Below, piece by piece: positions 9,531-18,475 of a DNA stretch of 64,000 bases; the first letter of the stretch is position 1, and each line of letters opens with the position of its first letter. The notes under the pieces are model-generated. The model was not told the origin of the DNA. It did no database searches and saw nothing but the letters and a program-made list of their open reading frames with translations. A program made the position numbers and the translations under genes. This DNA is from CAWCAW01 sp963793645 (GTDB lineage Bacteria > Actinomycetota > Acidimicrobiia > Acidimicrobiales > UBA8190), in the NCBI GenBank assembly GCA_963793645.1, contig CAWCAW010000004.1, positions 558,001 to 622,000 of the forward strand, in the 5' to 3' direction.

Positions 9531-10220
9531 ATGAAGTTGCCGTCGATACCAACGGACATGGAAGCGGTGAGCCCGAGCGCGTCGTTTTTCCATGGAGAAG
9601 AAGGTTTCACGTTGATCGAGCTGATGGTAGTCCTGTTGATTATCGCCATTTTGCTTGCCATAGCGATCCCGACGTTTCTCGGCGTGACGAACTCGGCCAA
9701 CGACCGCGCCGCGCAGTCGAACCTGACCAATGCATTAACCGAAATCAAAGCGATGTACCAGGGCGGCCAGACATACAATTCCGGGACGCTGCCGGCTGCT
9801 TCGCTCACGTCGTCAGCACCCGAGTTCTCGTGGAACCAAGGAACCTCGGGCTGCACCTTGACCTCGTCGACGATGTGTCTGAGCGAGTACCCCGTCGACG
9901 TGGTTACCGCCAACGACGGCTACGGCGTCATCTTGGCCGATCGGAGCAAGACCGGAACGTGCTGGTACGTGGTGGATCTCGAGCAGCCCCCATCTTCCAC
10001 CGCATTTACCGACACAACGGGGTCGACCCAGTTCCTGGCCGGGACGACCGCCGCGTCGTCTGCACCCCAGACCCAGCAGGTCGCCGGGCTGGCATTGACG
10101 ACGGCCGGCGTGTACTACTCCAAGAAGACGACGGCGACTTGTAGCGCGAGCACACCGGTGACCATCGCCTCGCAGTCGTGGAAGTGGGGAGCCTCCTACT
10201 CGGCTGCCCCGGCCAACTAA
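9531..10220 (+). CDS. Type IV pilin-like protein with prepilin N-terminal methylation motif
   Basis: 229 residues from ATG 9531 (an ATG at 9558 would give a shorter leader). The prepilin signal is unmistakable: a leader ending HGEEG, then FTLIELMVVLLIIAILLAIA, with the conserved Glu at mature position +5 and a single hydrophobic helix. Cleavage is expected after Gly25 by a prepilin peptidase. The C-terminal 170 residues are Thr/Ser/Gln-rich with four Cys, as in major pilin heads. No pilus ATPase, platform protein or peptidase gene is nearby, so this is an orphan pilin depending on machinery elsewhere. It may function in adhesion, DNA uptake or secretion. Confidence 0.88.
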   Translation: MKLPSIPTDMEAVSPSASFFHGEEGFTLIELMVVLLIIAILLAIAIPTFLGVTNSANDRAAQSNLTNALTEIKAMYQGGQTYNSGTLPAASLTSSAPEFSWNQGTSGCTLTSSTMCLSEYPVDVVTANDGYGVILADRSKTGTCWYVVDLEQPPSSTAFTDTTGSTQFLAGTTAASSAPQTQQVAGLALTTAGVYYSKKTTATCSASTPVTIASQSWKWGASYSAAPAN

Positions 10221-10332
10221 ACAAAGCCATGTCCCGTAATGTCAAAGCTTGGGGGGAAGGCTCTCGAGATGAGCACTCTCGACACTCGGCTTGTCCCCGG
10301 GATGAGTGACCTCCTGGTTCGACCAGCGCAAG

Positions 10333-10470
10333 TCGGCGCTCCGCCTGCCACGCCAAGTCAGCTCGAAGGTGACGAACTCGCCTCGGACCTGACCCATCCG
10401 CTATCAATCAGCGATGCGAATACTGTGCGGGTCGCCATTCGGCCGGGCCACCCGAATCCGGGGCACCCGA
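10333..10470 (+). repeat. Dispersed repeat copy A
   Basis: First of three diverged copies of an unidentified element (others near 13440 and 16160), all on the same strand. The best-conserved part is GCTATC...TCAGCGATGCGAATAC near 10400-10422, continuing CTGTGCGGGTCGCC shared with copy B. Read in one frame it encodes DLTHPLSISDANTVRVA. Differences from the other copies fall largely at third codon positions or give Ile/Leu and Val/Ile swaps, which suggests a former coding sequence. It lies between the stops of the pilin and the VOC gene. A GC-rich fold-back follows at about 10455-10485. Confidence 0.65.
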
Positions 10471-10497
10471 CCGCCGGGTGGCGGTCAGCAGAAGGCG

Positions 10498-10869
10498 TCA
10501 ACTCGTTGTGGTTGCGCATACCCGGAATCGATTGCCATCTGGATCGACAAGGTGAACTTCACGACCCCACGGCTTGACCAAGACATCGACTCCGAATTCT
10601 CGGGCAACCGCGTCGATGTCATCGATCCGCAGGTGTACGAGAGTGTTGGGTGTTGCGTCGCCGGAGTGTTCCGAGAGGAACAGACGGGCTTCACCGCTTC
10701 GGGAGACAGAAGTGAACAGAGGTAGGCCAGGTTCGAAGACGTGTTCCCAATCTTGCTCGTAGCCAAGGCGCCCATACCAAGTCACGGCACTGGCAACATC
10801 TGAAACCCTCAGTACTGGTATCGCTTCTTCCACACAAACATCTTTACCTCTGTGGCCCGTGAGTCTCAA
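10498..10869 (-). CDS. VOC-family (glyoxalase/bleomycin resistance-type) protein
   Basis: About 123 residues in the paired beta-alpha-beta-beta-beta pattern of the vicinal oxygen chelate fold: AIPVLRVSDVASAVTWYGRLGY at the start, SEARLFLSEH-like mid strand, and WGREVHLVDPDGNRFRVC at the end. The layout resembles single-domain bleomycin-binding proteins that act as dimers, but metal and substrate are unknown. The ATG at 10869 is the farthest start; a GTG twelve codons inside (VEEAIPVL), preceded by AGAGG, fits the fold better. It converges on the pilin gene across repeat copy A. Confidence 0.85.
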   Translation of the reverse strand: MRLTGHRGKDVCVEEAIPVLRVSDVASAVTWYGRLGYEQDWEHVFEPGLPLFTSVSRSGEARLFLSEHSGDATPNTLVHLRIDDIDAVAREFGVDVLVKPWGREVHLVDPDGNRFRVCATTTS

Positions 10870-10988
10870 TCAATCGTTCCACTTGCAAGTGTCCCAGTAC
10901 GCCGGGAAGGTGATCGACTCGGTACATGAAGGCCTGGTAGTGCCCAACTCTTTGTGCGTCACGGCAACGTTTGGCAATATTCTCGGAC

Positions 10989-11417
10989 ATGGCACACCAA
11001 ATGACTGGCGACGAACTTGACCGATTCCTAGGAGCAGGCACCCGTACCGGGAAGCTGGCCACCATGCGAGTTGACGGAAGCCCACACGTCGCTCCTATCT
11101 GGTTCATTCTCGATGGCGACGACTTGATCTTCATGACTGGAGCAAGCACAGTCAAGGGCAAAGCGATGCTGCGAGATCCTCGGGTTGCGCTGTCGGTGGA
11201 CGACGAGCAGCCTCCCTACGCCTTCGCAATCATCGAAGGTACTGTCTCGATCTCCAGGGATCTGAACGCGATGCTCCCGGCGTCGGTCGCCATTGCTCGT
11301 CGGTACATGGGCGACGAACTGGCCGAGGAGTACGGGAGACGCAACGCCGTTGAGGGGGAGTTACTTCTGCGTCTACACCGTGTCAAAGTCACCGCAGTGG
11401 CAGATATTGCGGATTAG
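10989..11417 (+). CDS. PPOX-class F420-dependent oxidoreductase (FDOR family)
   Basis: 142 residues from ATG 10989 (MAHQMTGDELDRFLGAGTRT). The split-barrel flavin/deazaflavin-binding fold is recognised by GTRTGKLATMRVDGSPHVAPI, WFILDGDDLIFMTG, and KAMLRDPRVALSVDDEQPPYAF. Actinobacterial relatives use F420H2 or FMN to reduce small molecules; the substrate is unknown. An in-frame TTG 18 bases upstream is less likely because the family starts close to the MT..E..FL helix. It is divergent from the VOC gene. Confidence 0.85.
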   Translation: MAHQMTGDELDRFLGAGTRTGKLATMRVDGSPHVAPIWFILDGDDLIFMTGASTVKGKAMLRDPRVALSVDDEQPPYAFAIIEGTVSISRDLNAMLPASVAIARRYMGDELAEEYGRRNAVEGELLLRLHRVKVTAVADIAD

Positions 11418-11681
11418 ACGACGTCGGATGACGGTTCTCGGATGGTCTGGCGGGAGCAGCCAACGGCGATGAACGCACCTGTCCCTGATCGCCGGTTCGG
11501 TGGTCGTCACCGAGGCCCGATGGCGATCGGTGCTGCCTCTGGCAAGCGGTGCAAGACCCATGGCGTGACCGCTCGCAAGTTCCGAGTACCGGATGCCCTG
11601 GCCCGGTCGACTCCGGACCAGGACGCCGCTCGCAAGCGGCACTACTCGGATGGTCAGGAGAAGCCGTACCATTAAAAGTCC

Positions 11682-13352
11682 ATGAGGGGAGTAAAGGCGT
11701 CTGGCCAAGAGCGGTTGATACCCAGCAGGTCATCGGACACGCGGAGACGGATCAAAGGATCGACCCCGGCCGCCCAGGCAAACATCAAGCTTGCTACCCC
11801 CATTGTTGCTGCAGCGGCCATCGTGCCTGGAGTCGTTGCCCTTGGGGTCTGTATTTACCAACTTTCGCTTCCCAACGTGCTATTTGGGTTTCAGTATTCG
11901 ACGGGCAACGGATATGACGACGGCGTGTACCTTGGCGCGGCACTTCGTCTTGTGAACGGTGTGCTTCCGTACCGGGACTTTGTGCTGCTGCACCCTCCCG
12001 GCGTCACTTTGCTCATGACCCCACTTGCCGTCCTCGGCCACATCTTTGGTACACGGGACGCAATGGCACTCGCCCGCCTGGTTACCGCTCTCGTGACCGC
12101 GGCAAGCGTCGCTTTGGCGGCCGTTGCAGTTCGCCATTGGGGCATCGGAGCCATGGTGATCGCAGGGACAACGCTGGCGTGCTACCCATTGGCTGTCGCA
12201 GCTGATCACACTCTTCTGCTCGAACCGTATCTCGTGTGCTTCTGCCTCATCGGCATGATCGCCATGTTCACCGGTGGTGAGATTGCCTCCTCTCATCGTT
12301 TGGTTGTCGCCGGTATCGCCTTTGGTTTTGCCGGTGCGATCAAAGTCTGGGCGATTGTTCCCATACTCGTGGCCCTCGCCGTCTGCCTGCCTCGATGGAA
12401 GGCCGTTCGGGCACTTGCTCTAGGCACGATCTGCGGATTCGTGCTGCCCTGTTTGCCGTTCGCCGTTTTGGCCCCACACGCCTTCTTCCACGACGTATTT
12501 GTCGTGCAGTTGGCTCAGGCGGCTCCCGGAACGGCAGGAGCCCCAATCAGCCTGCGCCTCCTTCAGTTGACGGGCTTCTGGGGGATCTCGTTTCTCCACT
12601 TAAAAACAGCCTTGGCCCTCTGCGTCTCCGTGGCTCTCGTGATTTTTGTGGCCCTCGTCTATGGATGGACACCCCGTTCGAATACCCGAGCAGACTGGTT
12701 TCTGTTGGGCTCCGCGAGCGGCGCTACGACGGTAATGTTCCTTCCACATGACTTTTTCGATCATTACGCGTACTTCCCTGCTGCCTTTGTAGCCATGCTG
12801 GTCGGAAGTTGCTTCTCTCGAGCCGTGAGAGCGTGTGGAACCCGGGACCCACGATTCATTGGTCACCTGGGTGCCCTTGTTATCCCACTGGTCGTCTCAC
12901 TTCTGGCGATGGCGGTGCTAGTGCCTGAGCAACTCAGTTTTGCCCGGAGCTATCTTTCGAGCCCGATAAATCCCGGTCCCACTGTGAGTAAATTCATACC
13001 GCTCGGTGCATGCGTCGTTTCTAACGTGGTGAGCGTTACGATCATTGGGAATCGCTTCGATCCTGCGGGGAAGGGCTGCCCGGCAGTCGTAGACCCGTTC
13101 GGCGTAGAGGTGGCGACTCTCCCGACTCATCGTCCACGAAACCCTGCGTCGTATCTTGAGCCTTTCGTGGCCACGTGGGGGCAATGGCTGAACCGAGCGG
13201 ACGATGTCGTGCTGATATCGGGAGGCGAAAGCTCCATCCCGTGGACACCGGAGCTGGCGGCGTGGTTCAATCGCAACTTTCGATTGCTGCACTCGCTGTC
13301 TAATACATTCGTCTTCGAACACATCGGCCATGGACCTCCGCCGAGCGGGTGA
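11682..13352 (+). CDS. Multi-pass membrane glycosyltransferase-like protein (GT-C / GT39-type)
   Basis: 556 residues with roughly ten hydrophobic segments. After the first helix comes YDDGVYLGAALRLVNGVLPYRDFVLLHPPG, the extracytoplasmic acidic loop of GT-C enzymes that use polyprenyl-phosphate sugars; the Asp pair is the expected metal/donor site. The C-terminal 150 residues (from about NPGPTVSKFIP) form a soluble extracytoplasmic domain. Codons are noticeably more T-rich than in housekeeping genes of this window, in keeping with acquisition. It may glycosylate a surface polymer or the neighbouring pilin; that link is inference from position only. Confidence 0.75.
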   Translation: MRGVKASGQERLIPSRSSDTRRRIKGSTPAAQANIKLATPIVAAAAIVPGVVALGVCIYQLSLPNVLFGFQYSTGNGYDDGVYLGAALRLVNGVLPYRDFVLLHPPGVTLLMTPLAVLGHIFGTRDAMALARLVTALVTAASVALAAVAVRHWGIGAMVIAGTTLACYPLAVAADHTLLLEPYLVCFCLIGMIAMFTGGEIASSHRLVVAGIAFGFAGAIKVWAIVPILVALAVCLPRWKAVRALALGTICGFVLPCLPFAVLAPHAFFHDVFVVQLAQAAPGTAGAPISLRLLQLTGFWGISFLHLKTALALCVSVALVIFVALVYGWTPRSNTRADWFLLGSASGATTVMFLPHDFFDHYAYFPAAFVAMLVGSCFSRAVRACGTRDPRFIGHLGALVIPLVVSLLAMAVLVPEQLSFARSYLSSPINPGPTVSKFIPLGACVVSNVVSVTIIGNRFDPAGKGCPAVVDPFGVEVATLPTHRPRNPASYLEPFVATWGQWLNRADDVVLISGGESSIPWTPELAAWFNRNFRLLHSLSNTFVFEHIGHGPPPSG

Positions 13353-13813
13353 TGGCCCGACAATGCCGGTTCTGTGCACCCTGGCAGGGCGAGCCCGACC
13401 CCCTGACGCCCCGATCGCAATCACCCTTACCGGCGCGGGTCGACGTCCGATCTGCCACTGCCGAGAAAGCCAGAAGCTACGACTCGCATCCGATCTGGCC
13501 CACGACGCTATCGCTCAGCGACGCGAATACTGTGCGGATCGCCCTCCCGCCAGTTATCCGAATCCGGTGTAACCCGTCGGACGCCGTGGACGACACCGGC
13601 AGCGCATAGCCCCGAAAAGAGCGCGCCCTTGCTGCGTCGCAAAGAGGCGCTTCTTAACCCGTCGCCGCTCGGCACCACGTTGCGCCGCCGCGCCACAGGC
13701 ATGAGCCTCGTCGTCCACCGACGGCAACGCCTGCCTGACTCTGACGGTGCAGAGCCATTCCCCCGGGTACCTCTGACTCACACCGACACCGTGGAGGACC
13801 CGAGGCAGGCGAG
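13353..13813. other. Noncoding stretch carrying repeat copy B
   Basis: No gene is supported between the stop of the GT-C protein and the end of the next minus-strand membrane gene. Short open frames on both strands lack start signals and codon bias. The repeat copy listed separately occupies 13440-13570. The rest shows no further recognisable element. Confidence 0.4.
13440..13570 (+). repeat. Dispersed repeat copy B
   Basis: Second copy of the element. It shares GCTATC.CTCAGCGACGCGAATAC with copy C and extends the match to copy A through CTGTGCGG.TCGCC and then CCGAATCCGG..TAACCCG with a single one-base gap. In the shared frame it reads TLSLSDANTVRIALPP. The upstream half (GAGAAAGCCAGAAGCTACGA) aligns with A and C at lower identity. 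No terminal inverted repeats or target duplications are evident. Confidence 0.65.
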
Positions 13814-15918
13814 TCAGCGCACCCTGGCCGGGGCGCGCTGGCGGCCGCGGCTGCTTATGGGTGCCCGAGCCGTGTTGTCGGCCGGGCTCTTCTTGTCGGC
13901 CGCGCTCTTCACGCCTTGATCTGCTGAGCGCAGGTTCCGGGGCATGGCGAGCCATCCGAGAACACAGAGCTGTGCCAATAGCAACAGCCACTGCGACCAT
14001 CGGGCTCCCACCGGGGCATGCAGCCAGTAGGTCAACCAGAGCGAACCAACACACGCGCACGCAAGTCGCCACCAAGGCGCTCGTGACACGCGTCGAGGAC
14101 GGGTAAGGCCAGAGCCGGCGCCAGAAAGTACGCAGCCAGCTCGGGTTCGAACGCTCGGAGGGCGAAGAGCAGTGCCAACATCCATACGACGAGATTGGCC
14201 GCCGCTCGGCGGTCTTTGGGAAAGGCACGCCACAGCACGACCGCGGCTGGAATGGCGGCCAGGGCGATGAGGCCACGCACGACCGATGCCACCCCCGGGT
14301 CCAGATTCCAGATCGGCGTGATGTTCCCCGAGATGTCGAAGACCTTTTGGTGAAGCAGCTGAGACACTGTCGCCGTCGGTGCGCTGATCAAGGGGACGAG
14401 CATGACGCCCAGAGGGACGAGAACCATCGGGACGACCGCGCCCAGCCATTGCCGACGTTTGAGGAGCACCAATGCAATGGGCACCGCAAAAAACGCCAGG
14501 AACTGGAAAGCCAGTGCGGTGCCGAGCCACCACCCGCAGGCGCGACGTCGTCCCTCAAGTGCGGCGACGAGCCCGTAGAGCATGGCGCCCAACGCCACCA
14601 AGTCCTCCGGATGCCCATCCAAGGCGGGCGTGGGCAGAATGGCCGCCATGGTGCCGAGCACGATCACTCGCCGACGCAGGTCGGTGACCCCCATGTAGGA
14701 GAGCAATCGGTCACCGGCGCATATGGGAAGCGCCATCAAGCTCAGATAGAGCGGTGTGGCGATCAAGAACGCCTTCGGATAGATGACCAAGCCTTGGAGC
14801 GGGAAGGGAAGGTGGAAGGCGATCCGAGCAATCGGTGCGATGAGTACTTCGATGGCGGGAGCAGTCTCGAGAGCCCGATCGAGCATGTAGATGTGACCGT
14901 ATCCTCCGCCGAAGGTGATGCTGGCCGCGCTCGCCCACGTCTCCCAGAAGTCGCCGAAGGTCGTGTTTAGCCAAGAACCGGTTCCGTGCAGGACTGCGGC
15001 ATCGGTCATGGCAAATGCCATGGCGCCGACCACCCCCACCAGTGAGACGCCAAGGGCGAGCTTGCGGCGTCCGAATGCCTGGGTTACCTCCCTGAAGGGC
15101 CCCCGCCAGGTCCCTCTCCGGCGGGCGCAATCGACAATACCGAAGATGGCGGCCGCCAAAATGCCGAGCCAGACGAGGACGAGCCCGAGATCAAGCCCGT
15201 TCGACGAGACCGGGACACCAGCTGCCGGCAGAAACTCGTATTGCAGGTAAGCGACGCTGGTGGCGGTTCCCGAGGCTATCGGCTTCGAAGTCGGCGAGGT
15301 TATCTCGATCAAAGCGGCGACGTCTGCCCGAGTGAAGGCGACGATGGTTGCACTGGCCGGCGCGCCACTGGCCGGCGCGACCCTCGAAAAACCGCACTGT
15401 CCGTACAGCGCTGTCGGTATCCCCGGCACCGACACTGGCTCGCTGACCGCAACACCGCCAGATGAAAGGCACAGACCCCCCGCGTCTTGCGCAGGGCTCT
15501 GTAGATGGACCTTCTTCAGAGATGGCGATGACACCAACACGATGAATAGACGGTAGCCATGGAAGGCCCCGTCCCATCTTGCCGCGGCGACGTTGACGAG
15601 GGTCCCATTGGCCACACGGCTAAGGCTCTGCTTCAACTCATGGGTATATGCCTCGACGGAGGTGTCGGGCAAAGCTTCCCAGCCTTGGCCGGGGTTGGTT
15701 ATGTAGCGAACCAGCAGCGGATCGCCGGCCGCCACCCGACCGCAGTCGGGAGGGCATGGCCCCCCCAGCCCGGGTGTCGCCTTCGTGGCCGGCGACGCCT
15801 CCGCAGGGGCGGACATCGCCAGCTCGGCGACGGTCAGCGCGATCAGGACCGAGAATGTGGCGACAGCGAGCAAGCGCCAGCAGGGCTCAGATCTGAGAGA
15901 GAGCGGGCGCGTTGTCAT
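13814..15918 (-). CDS. Large membrane protein: secreted N-terminal domain plus GT-C-like membrane domain (frame break near 14093)
   Basis: Starts at ATG 15918 with a signal peptide ending around SAPAEASPA. A roughly 200-residue extracytoplasmic domain with paired Cys (GGPCPPDCGRV, GGLCLSSGG, GQCGF) follows. Then come about ten transmembrane helices containing DGHPEDLVALGAML, reminiscent of polyprenyl-linked GT-C transferases. The frame stops at 14032, yet a neighbouring frame continues with a Trp-rich helix (WLTYWLHAPVGARWSQW), another hydrophobic helix and a basic tail to 13814. One missing base, probably in a C run at about 14090-14095, explains this. I annotate across it; the conservative end is 14032. 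I do not recognise the N-terminal domain. Confidence 0.7.
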
Positions 15919-16265
15919 CGTGCACTACCACCGCCATTGGTCATGCGCTCCCCCGTATTCCGGTCCGATAATAGAGGGCAGAGTCGTTATAGCTTGCTCG
16001 AACAAGGGCCAAACGGTGCGTGTCGCCAGACTGCGGGTCGAAAAGTCGGCCTCGCCCGTGTGCTGGCATATGCACAGTATCGCCGCCGGATCCGAGGTGG
16101 GCTTGCTGCTGGTTCTTTTGGGCTGGCAACCCAAGCGGTATCACCCGGTCCAGGGTGGGCGACGCTCCGTCTGCCAGAGCTGAGTCAGTCTGAAGCGACG
16201 GGCTCATCGCCGACCTGACACATCCGCTATCGCTCAGCGACGCGAATACGACACAATGCCCAGCA
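15919..16265. other. Intergenic region upstream of the DinB remnant
   Basis: 347 bases between a divergent membrane gene and the broken DinB gene. Apart from repeat copy C at its right end, I see no gene. Short frames in both directions have no start signal. Confidence 0.4.
16151..16249 (+). repeat. Dispersed repeat copy C
   Basis: Third copy. It aligns with copy A over about 90 bases from GACGCTCCGTCTGCC to GCGACGCGAATAC, with compensating one-base gaps. The last 39 bases are the most alike and encode DLTHPLSLSDANT. The match ends abruptly at GAATAC, 13 bases before the presumed GTG start of the DinB remnant. The repeat frame then runs on without a stop into that gene, so a former fusion or a shared promoter-proximal segment is possible. 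Confidence 0.65.
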
Positions 16266-16692
16266 GTGGAGACTTTGCTCGGCCATCCGGAGAACGTGGC
16301 GCGTACCCGTCCGAGCGAAGCCACGTGGTCAGCCCTTGAGTACGCGTGTCATGTTCGAGACGTCTACCGCATCGGGCACTACCGCATATCCCTCATGCTC
16401 GACGAGGACGACCCGCAGTTCGCCAACTGGGATCAGGACGAAACCGCAACGAACGATGGTTACGTCACGCAGGACCCCCACCAAGTCGTCGATGAGCTCA
16501 ACTCGGCTGCTGGTCAGTTGGCTGACATCCTGGACGAAGTCCCTGGTGCTCAGTGGCAACGACCGGGATCCCGTAGCGACGGCGCCGGTTCACGGTTGGC
16601 TCATTCGCTCGGTACATCACGCATGATCCCGTCCACCATGTCTAGACGTGGAAAAGGGATTCGACGAACTCGGCGTCGACGCGGGTCGATAG
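16266..16692 (+). pseudogene. DinB-superfamily protein (mycothiol-dependent-like), broken by two small deletions
   Basis: The first 110 residues (ATWSALEYACHVRDVYRIGHY, then DDPQFANWDQDETA) are a clear DinB four-helix domain as found in actinobacterial thiol-dependent enzymes. After SRSDGA the frame is lost. The expected FTVGSFARYITHDPVHHV continues one frame over from about 16587, and DVEKGFDELGVDAGR in a further frame after a TAG near 16642, to the stop at 16690-16692. Two one-base losses, the first in a C run (GCCCGG read as GCCGG), restore a normal 142-residue protein. The GTG at 16266 is the only plausible start. Confidence 0.75.
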
Positions 16693-16717
16693 CGGGCGCG
16701 TCACCCGGAGGGCCAGC

Positions 16718-17689
16718 TCACCTTTCGAGCGTCCGCATCTGTTCCTCGTTGTGGTGGTCGCCGGCAGCGGGCGGCAGGTCGTTGAGCCGCCTGACCTGAT
16801 CCACGCTCAGCTCGAGGTCTCCAGCCGCCGTATTCTCCTCAACGCGCGCCACGCGCTTGGTCCCCGGAATCGGAGCCAGATCGTCGCCTTGAGCCAAAAT
16901 CCATGCCAGGGCCACTTGCGCGGGCGTGGCGCCGACTTCGGTGGCCACAGCGGCGACTTCATCGGCGATGCGAAGGTTGCGCTGAAAGTTGTCGCCTGTG
17001 AAACGAGGGTTGGTCTTGCGCCAGTCAGCATCGGCGAGCTCGTCAAGTGAGCGGATGCTCCCAGTCAGAAAGCCATGGCCAAGTGGTGAGTAGGGCACGA
17101 AGCCGATGCCCAACTCCCGCAGAACGGGAAAGACTTCTTGTTCCGGGTCACGTGTCCACAGCGAGTACTCCGACTGCAGTGCACTGATCGGGTGCACGGC
17201 GTGCGCACGCCGGATCGTCCCGATCCACGCTTCGGACAACCCGATGTGACGGACCTTGCCCTCGGACACGAGCTCGGCGAGCGTGCCAATGGTGTCTTCG
17301 ATCGGCGTTTGGCGGTCGATCCGATGTTGGTAGTAAAGGTCGATGTAATCGGTGTCAAGGCGCCGCAACGATCCCTCGATGGCAATACAAACGTTGGCCG
17401 GCGTGCTGTCGGGTCCCCGACGACCCGTGTTCGACAGGAATCCAAACTTCGTGGCCAAGACGACCTCGTGGCGGCGACCTTTGATGGCCCTACCGACGAG
17501 CTCCTCATTTGTATGAGGTCCGTAGGCTTCAGCGGTATCGATGAGTGTGACGCCCAATTCAAGGGCTCGCAGGATGGTGCGAATCGACTCAGCATCGTCG
17601 GAGCCGGCACCCGTGTATGCCGACGACATACCCATCGTCCCGAGCCCGATCCGGCCGACATCGAGAGTTCCTAGGTTCACGCGCTTCAC
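16718..17689 (-). CDS. Aldo/keto reductase
   Basis: 323 residues, an NADPH-dependent (alpha/beta)8-barrel oxidoreductase. The catalytic tetrad is visible: Asp and Tyr in LIDTAEAYGPHTNEE, Lys in VLATKFGFLS, His in IDLYYQHRIDRQTPIE. The NADPH-binding C-terminal IPGTKRVARVEENTAA is also present. The GTG at 17687-17689 is chosen because AAGGAG precedes it by eight bases and the barrel starts immediately (VNLGTLDVGRIGLGTMGM); the longer upstream frame lacks such a site. It resembles the AKR13 group acting on aldehydes. The 3' end faces the broken DinB gene. Confidence 0.92.
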   Translation of the reverse strand: MKRVNLGTLDVGRIGLGTMGMSSAYTGAGSDDAESIRTILRALELGVTLIDTAEAYGPHTNEELVGRAIKGRRHEVVLATKFGFLSNTGRRGPDSTPANVCIAIEGSLRRLDTDYIDLYYQHRIDRQTPIEDTIGTLAELVSEGKVRHIGLSEAWIGTIRRAHAVHPISALQSEYSLWTRDPEQEVFPVLRELGIGFVPYSPLGHGFLTGSIRSLDELADADWRKTNPRFTGDNFQRNLRIADEVAAVATEVGATPAQVALAWILAQGDDLAPIPGTKRVARVEENTAAGDLELSVDQVRRLNDLPPAAGDHHNEEQMRTLER

Positions 17690-18475
17690 GGTCGTGGCTC
17701 CTTGTCTCGATTGTCGGTGTGAGGTGATGCTGGCGACTGCAGCCTGCCAGTCCGGACGACGCCATACACGACACCCGACAATGCCTGATCCACTCGAGGG
17801 CGTCCCGTTGGACCCGGCGTTCACACATCCCCGCCGCCCGAGCGCGACGATTTAAGCCAAAGATGCTCGCGGTGGGGCAGGGACAGACGCGTTCCGCAGG
17901 TGATACTTGGGCCCGGCCGAACGCAGTCCCAAGTCGGGCAGGCGGGATCCTTGCTTACGAGTCTTTGGCCGAGTGATGCGCGTCCCCATTGTCGTGGACA
18001 ACGTCAAGGACGCGTTCGAGCCAGGAAGCGATCTCCCTCTGCACGAACCTCGGGTCTGTCGCCTGACCCCGACGCCGCCACAGGAGCCCCCGGCCGGCCA
18101 GGACTCCGGCAAAGGTCAGGATCAAAACGACATCGATGGCAACGTACACGTACTCAATGTCGGCAGAAGTTGGCCTCGACTTGAAGCGGATGACCGTCCG
18201 TCGTAAAAACCAGCACCCTTCGTGACATCCCGGCGCGCCAAGATCTTGGCTGCCCGCACGCGTCGTGACATGTTGCCCGGAAGTGCAAAAAACCCAACCC
18301 CGTTTGGCCCACGAGCCGTTCGTGGGTCATTGCCGTGCGTACGAAGCTCCAGCACAAATACTCTCCTCCACCAAATGTGGGATGTGGTTTCGTCATTATT
18401 GACGGTTGCTCAAACACCGGCGCGCGGCGTAAACCGGGTTTTTACCGTAATCATTCAAAGCCGGGAGGCATCGAC
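17690..18475. other. Mostly noncoding stretch with one possible small gene
   Basis: Apart from the doubtful small membrane protein at 17955-18149 I find no supported gene. The last 130 bases before 18476 are AT-richer and likely carry the promoter of the next gene. Several short minus-strand frames are open but have no ribosome binding site. Confidence 0.35.
17955..18149 (-). CDS. Possible small single-pass membrane protein
   Basis: 64 residues from a GTG at 18149. The pattern looks natural: one hydrophobic helix (VAIDVVLILTFAGVLAGRGLLW), then Arg-rich positive-inside residues (RRRGQ) and a soluble tail with an amphipathic helix (REIASWLERVLDVVHD). No ribosome binding site is obvious and there is no recognised family. 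The frame extends upstream without a better start. Listed as tentative because the helix and charge pattern are unlikely by chance. Confidence 0.35.
   Translation of the reverse strand: MYVAIDVVLILTFAGVLAGRGLLWRRRGQATDPRFVQREIASWLERVLDVVHDNGDAHHSAKDS

Noticed and set aside
13554..14276. Minus-strand open frame overlapping the membrane gene end
   Set aside because: Third frame of the same region; its translation lacks the hydrophobic pattern found in the frame ending at 13814.
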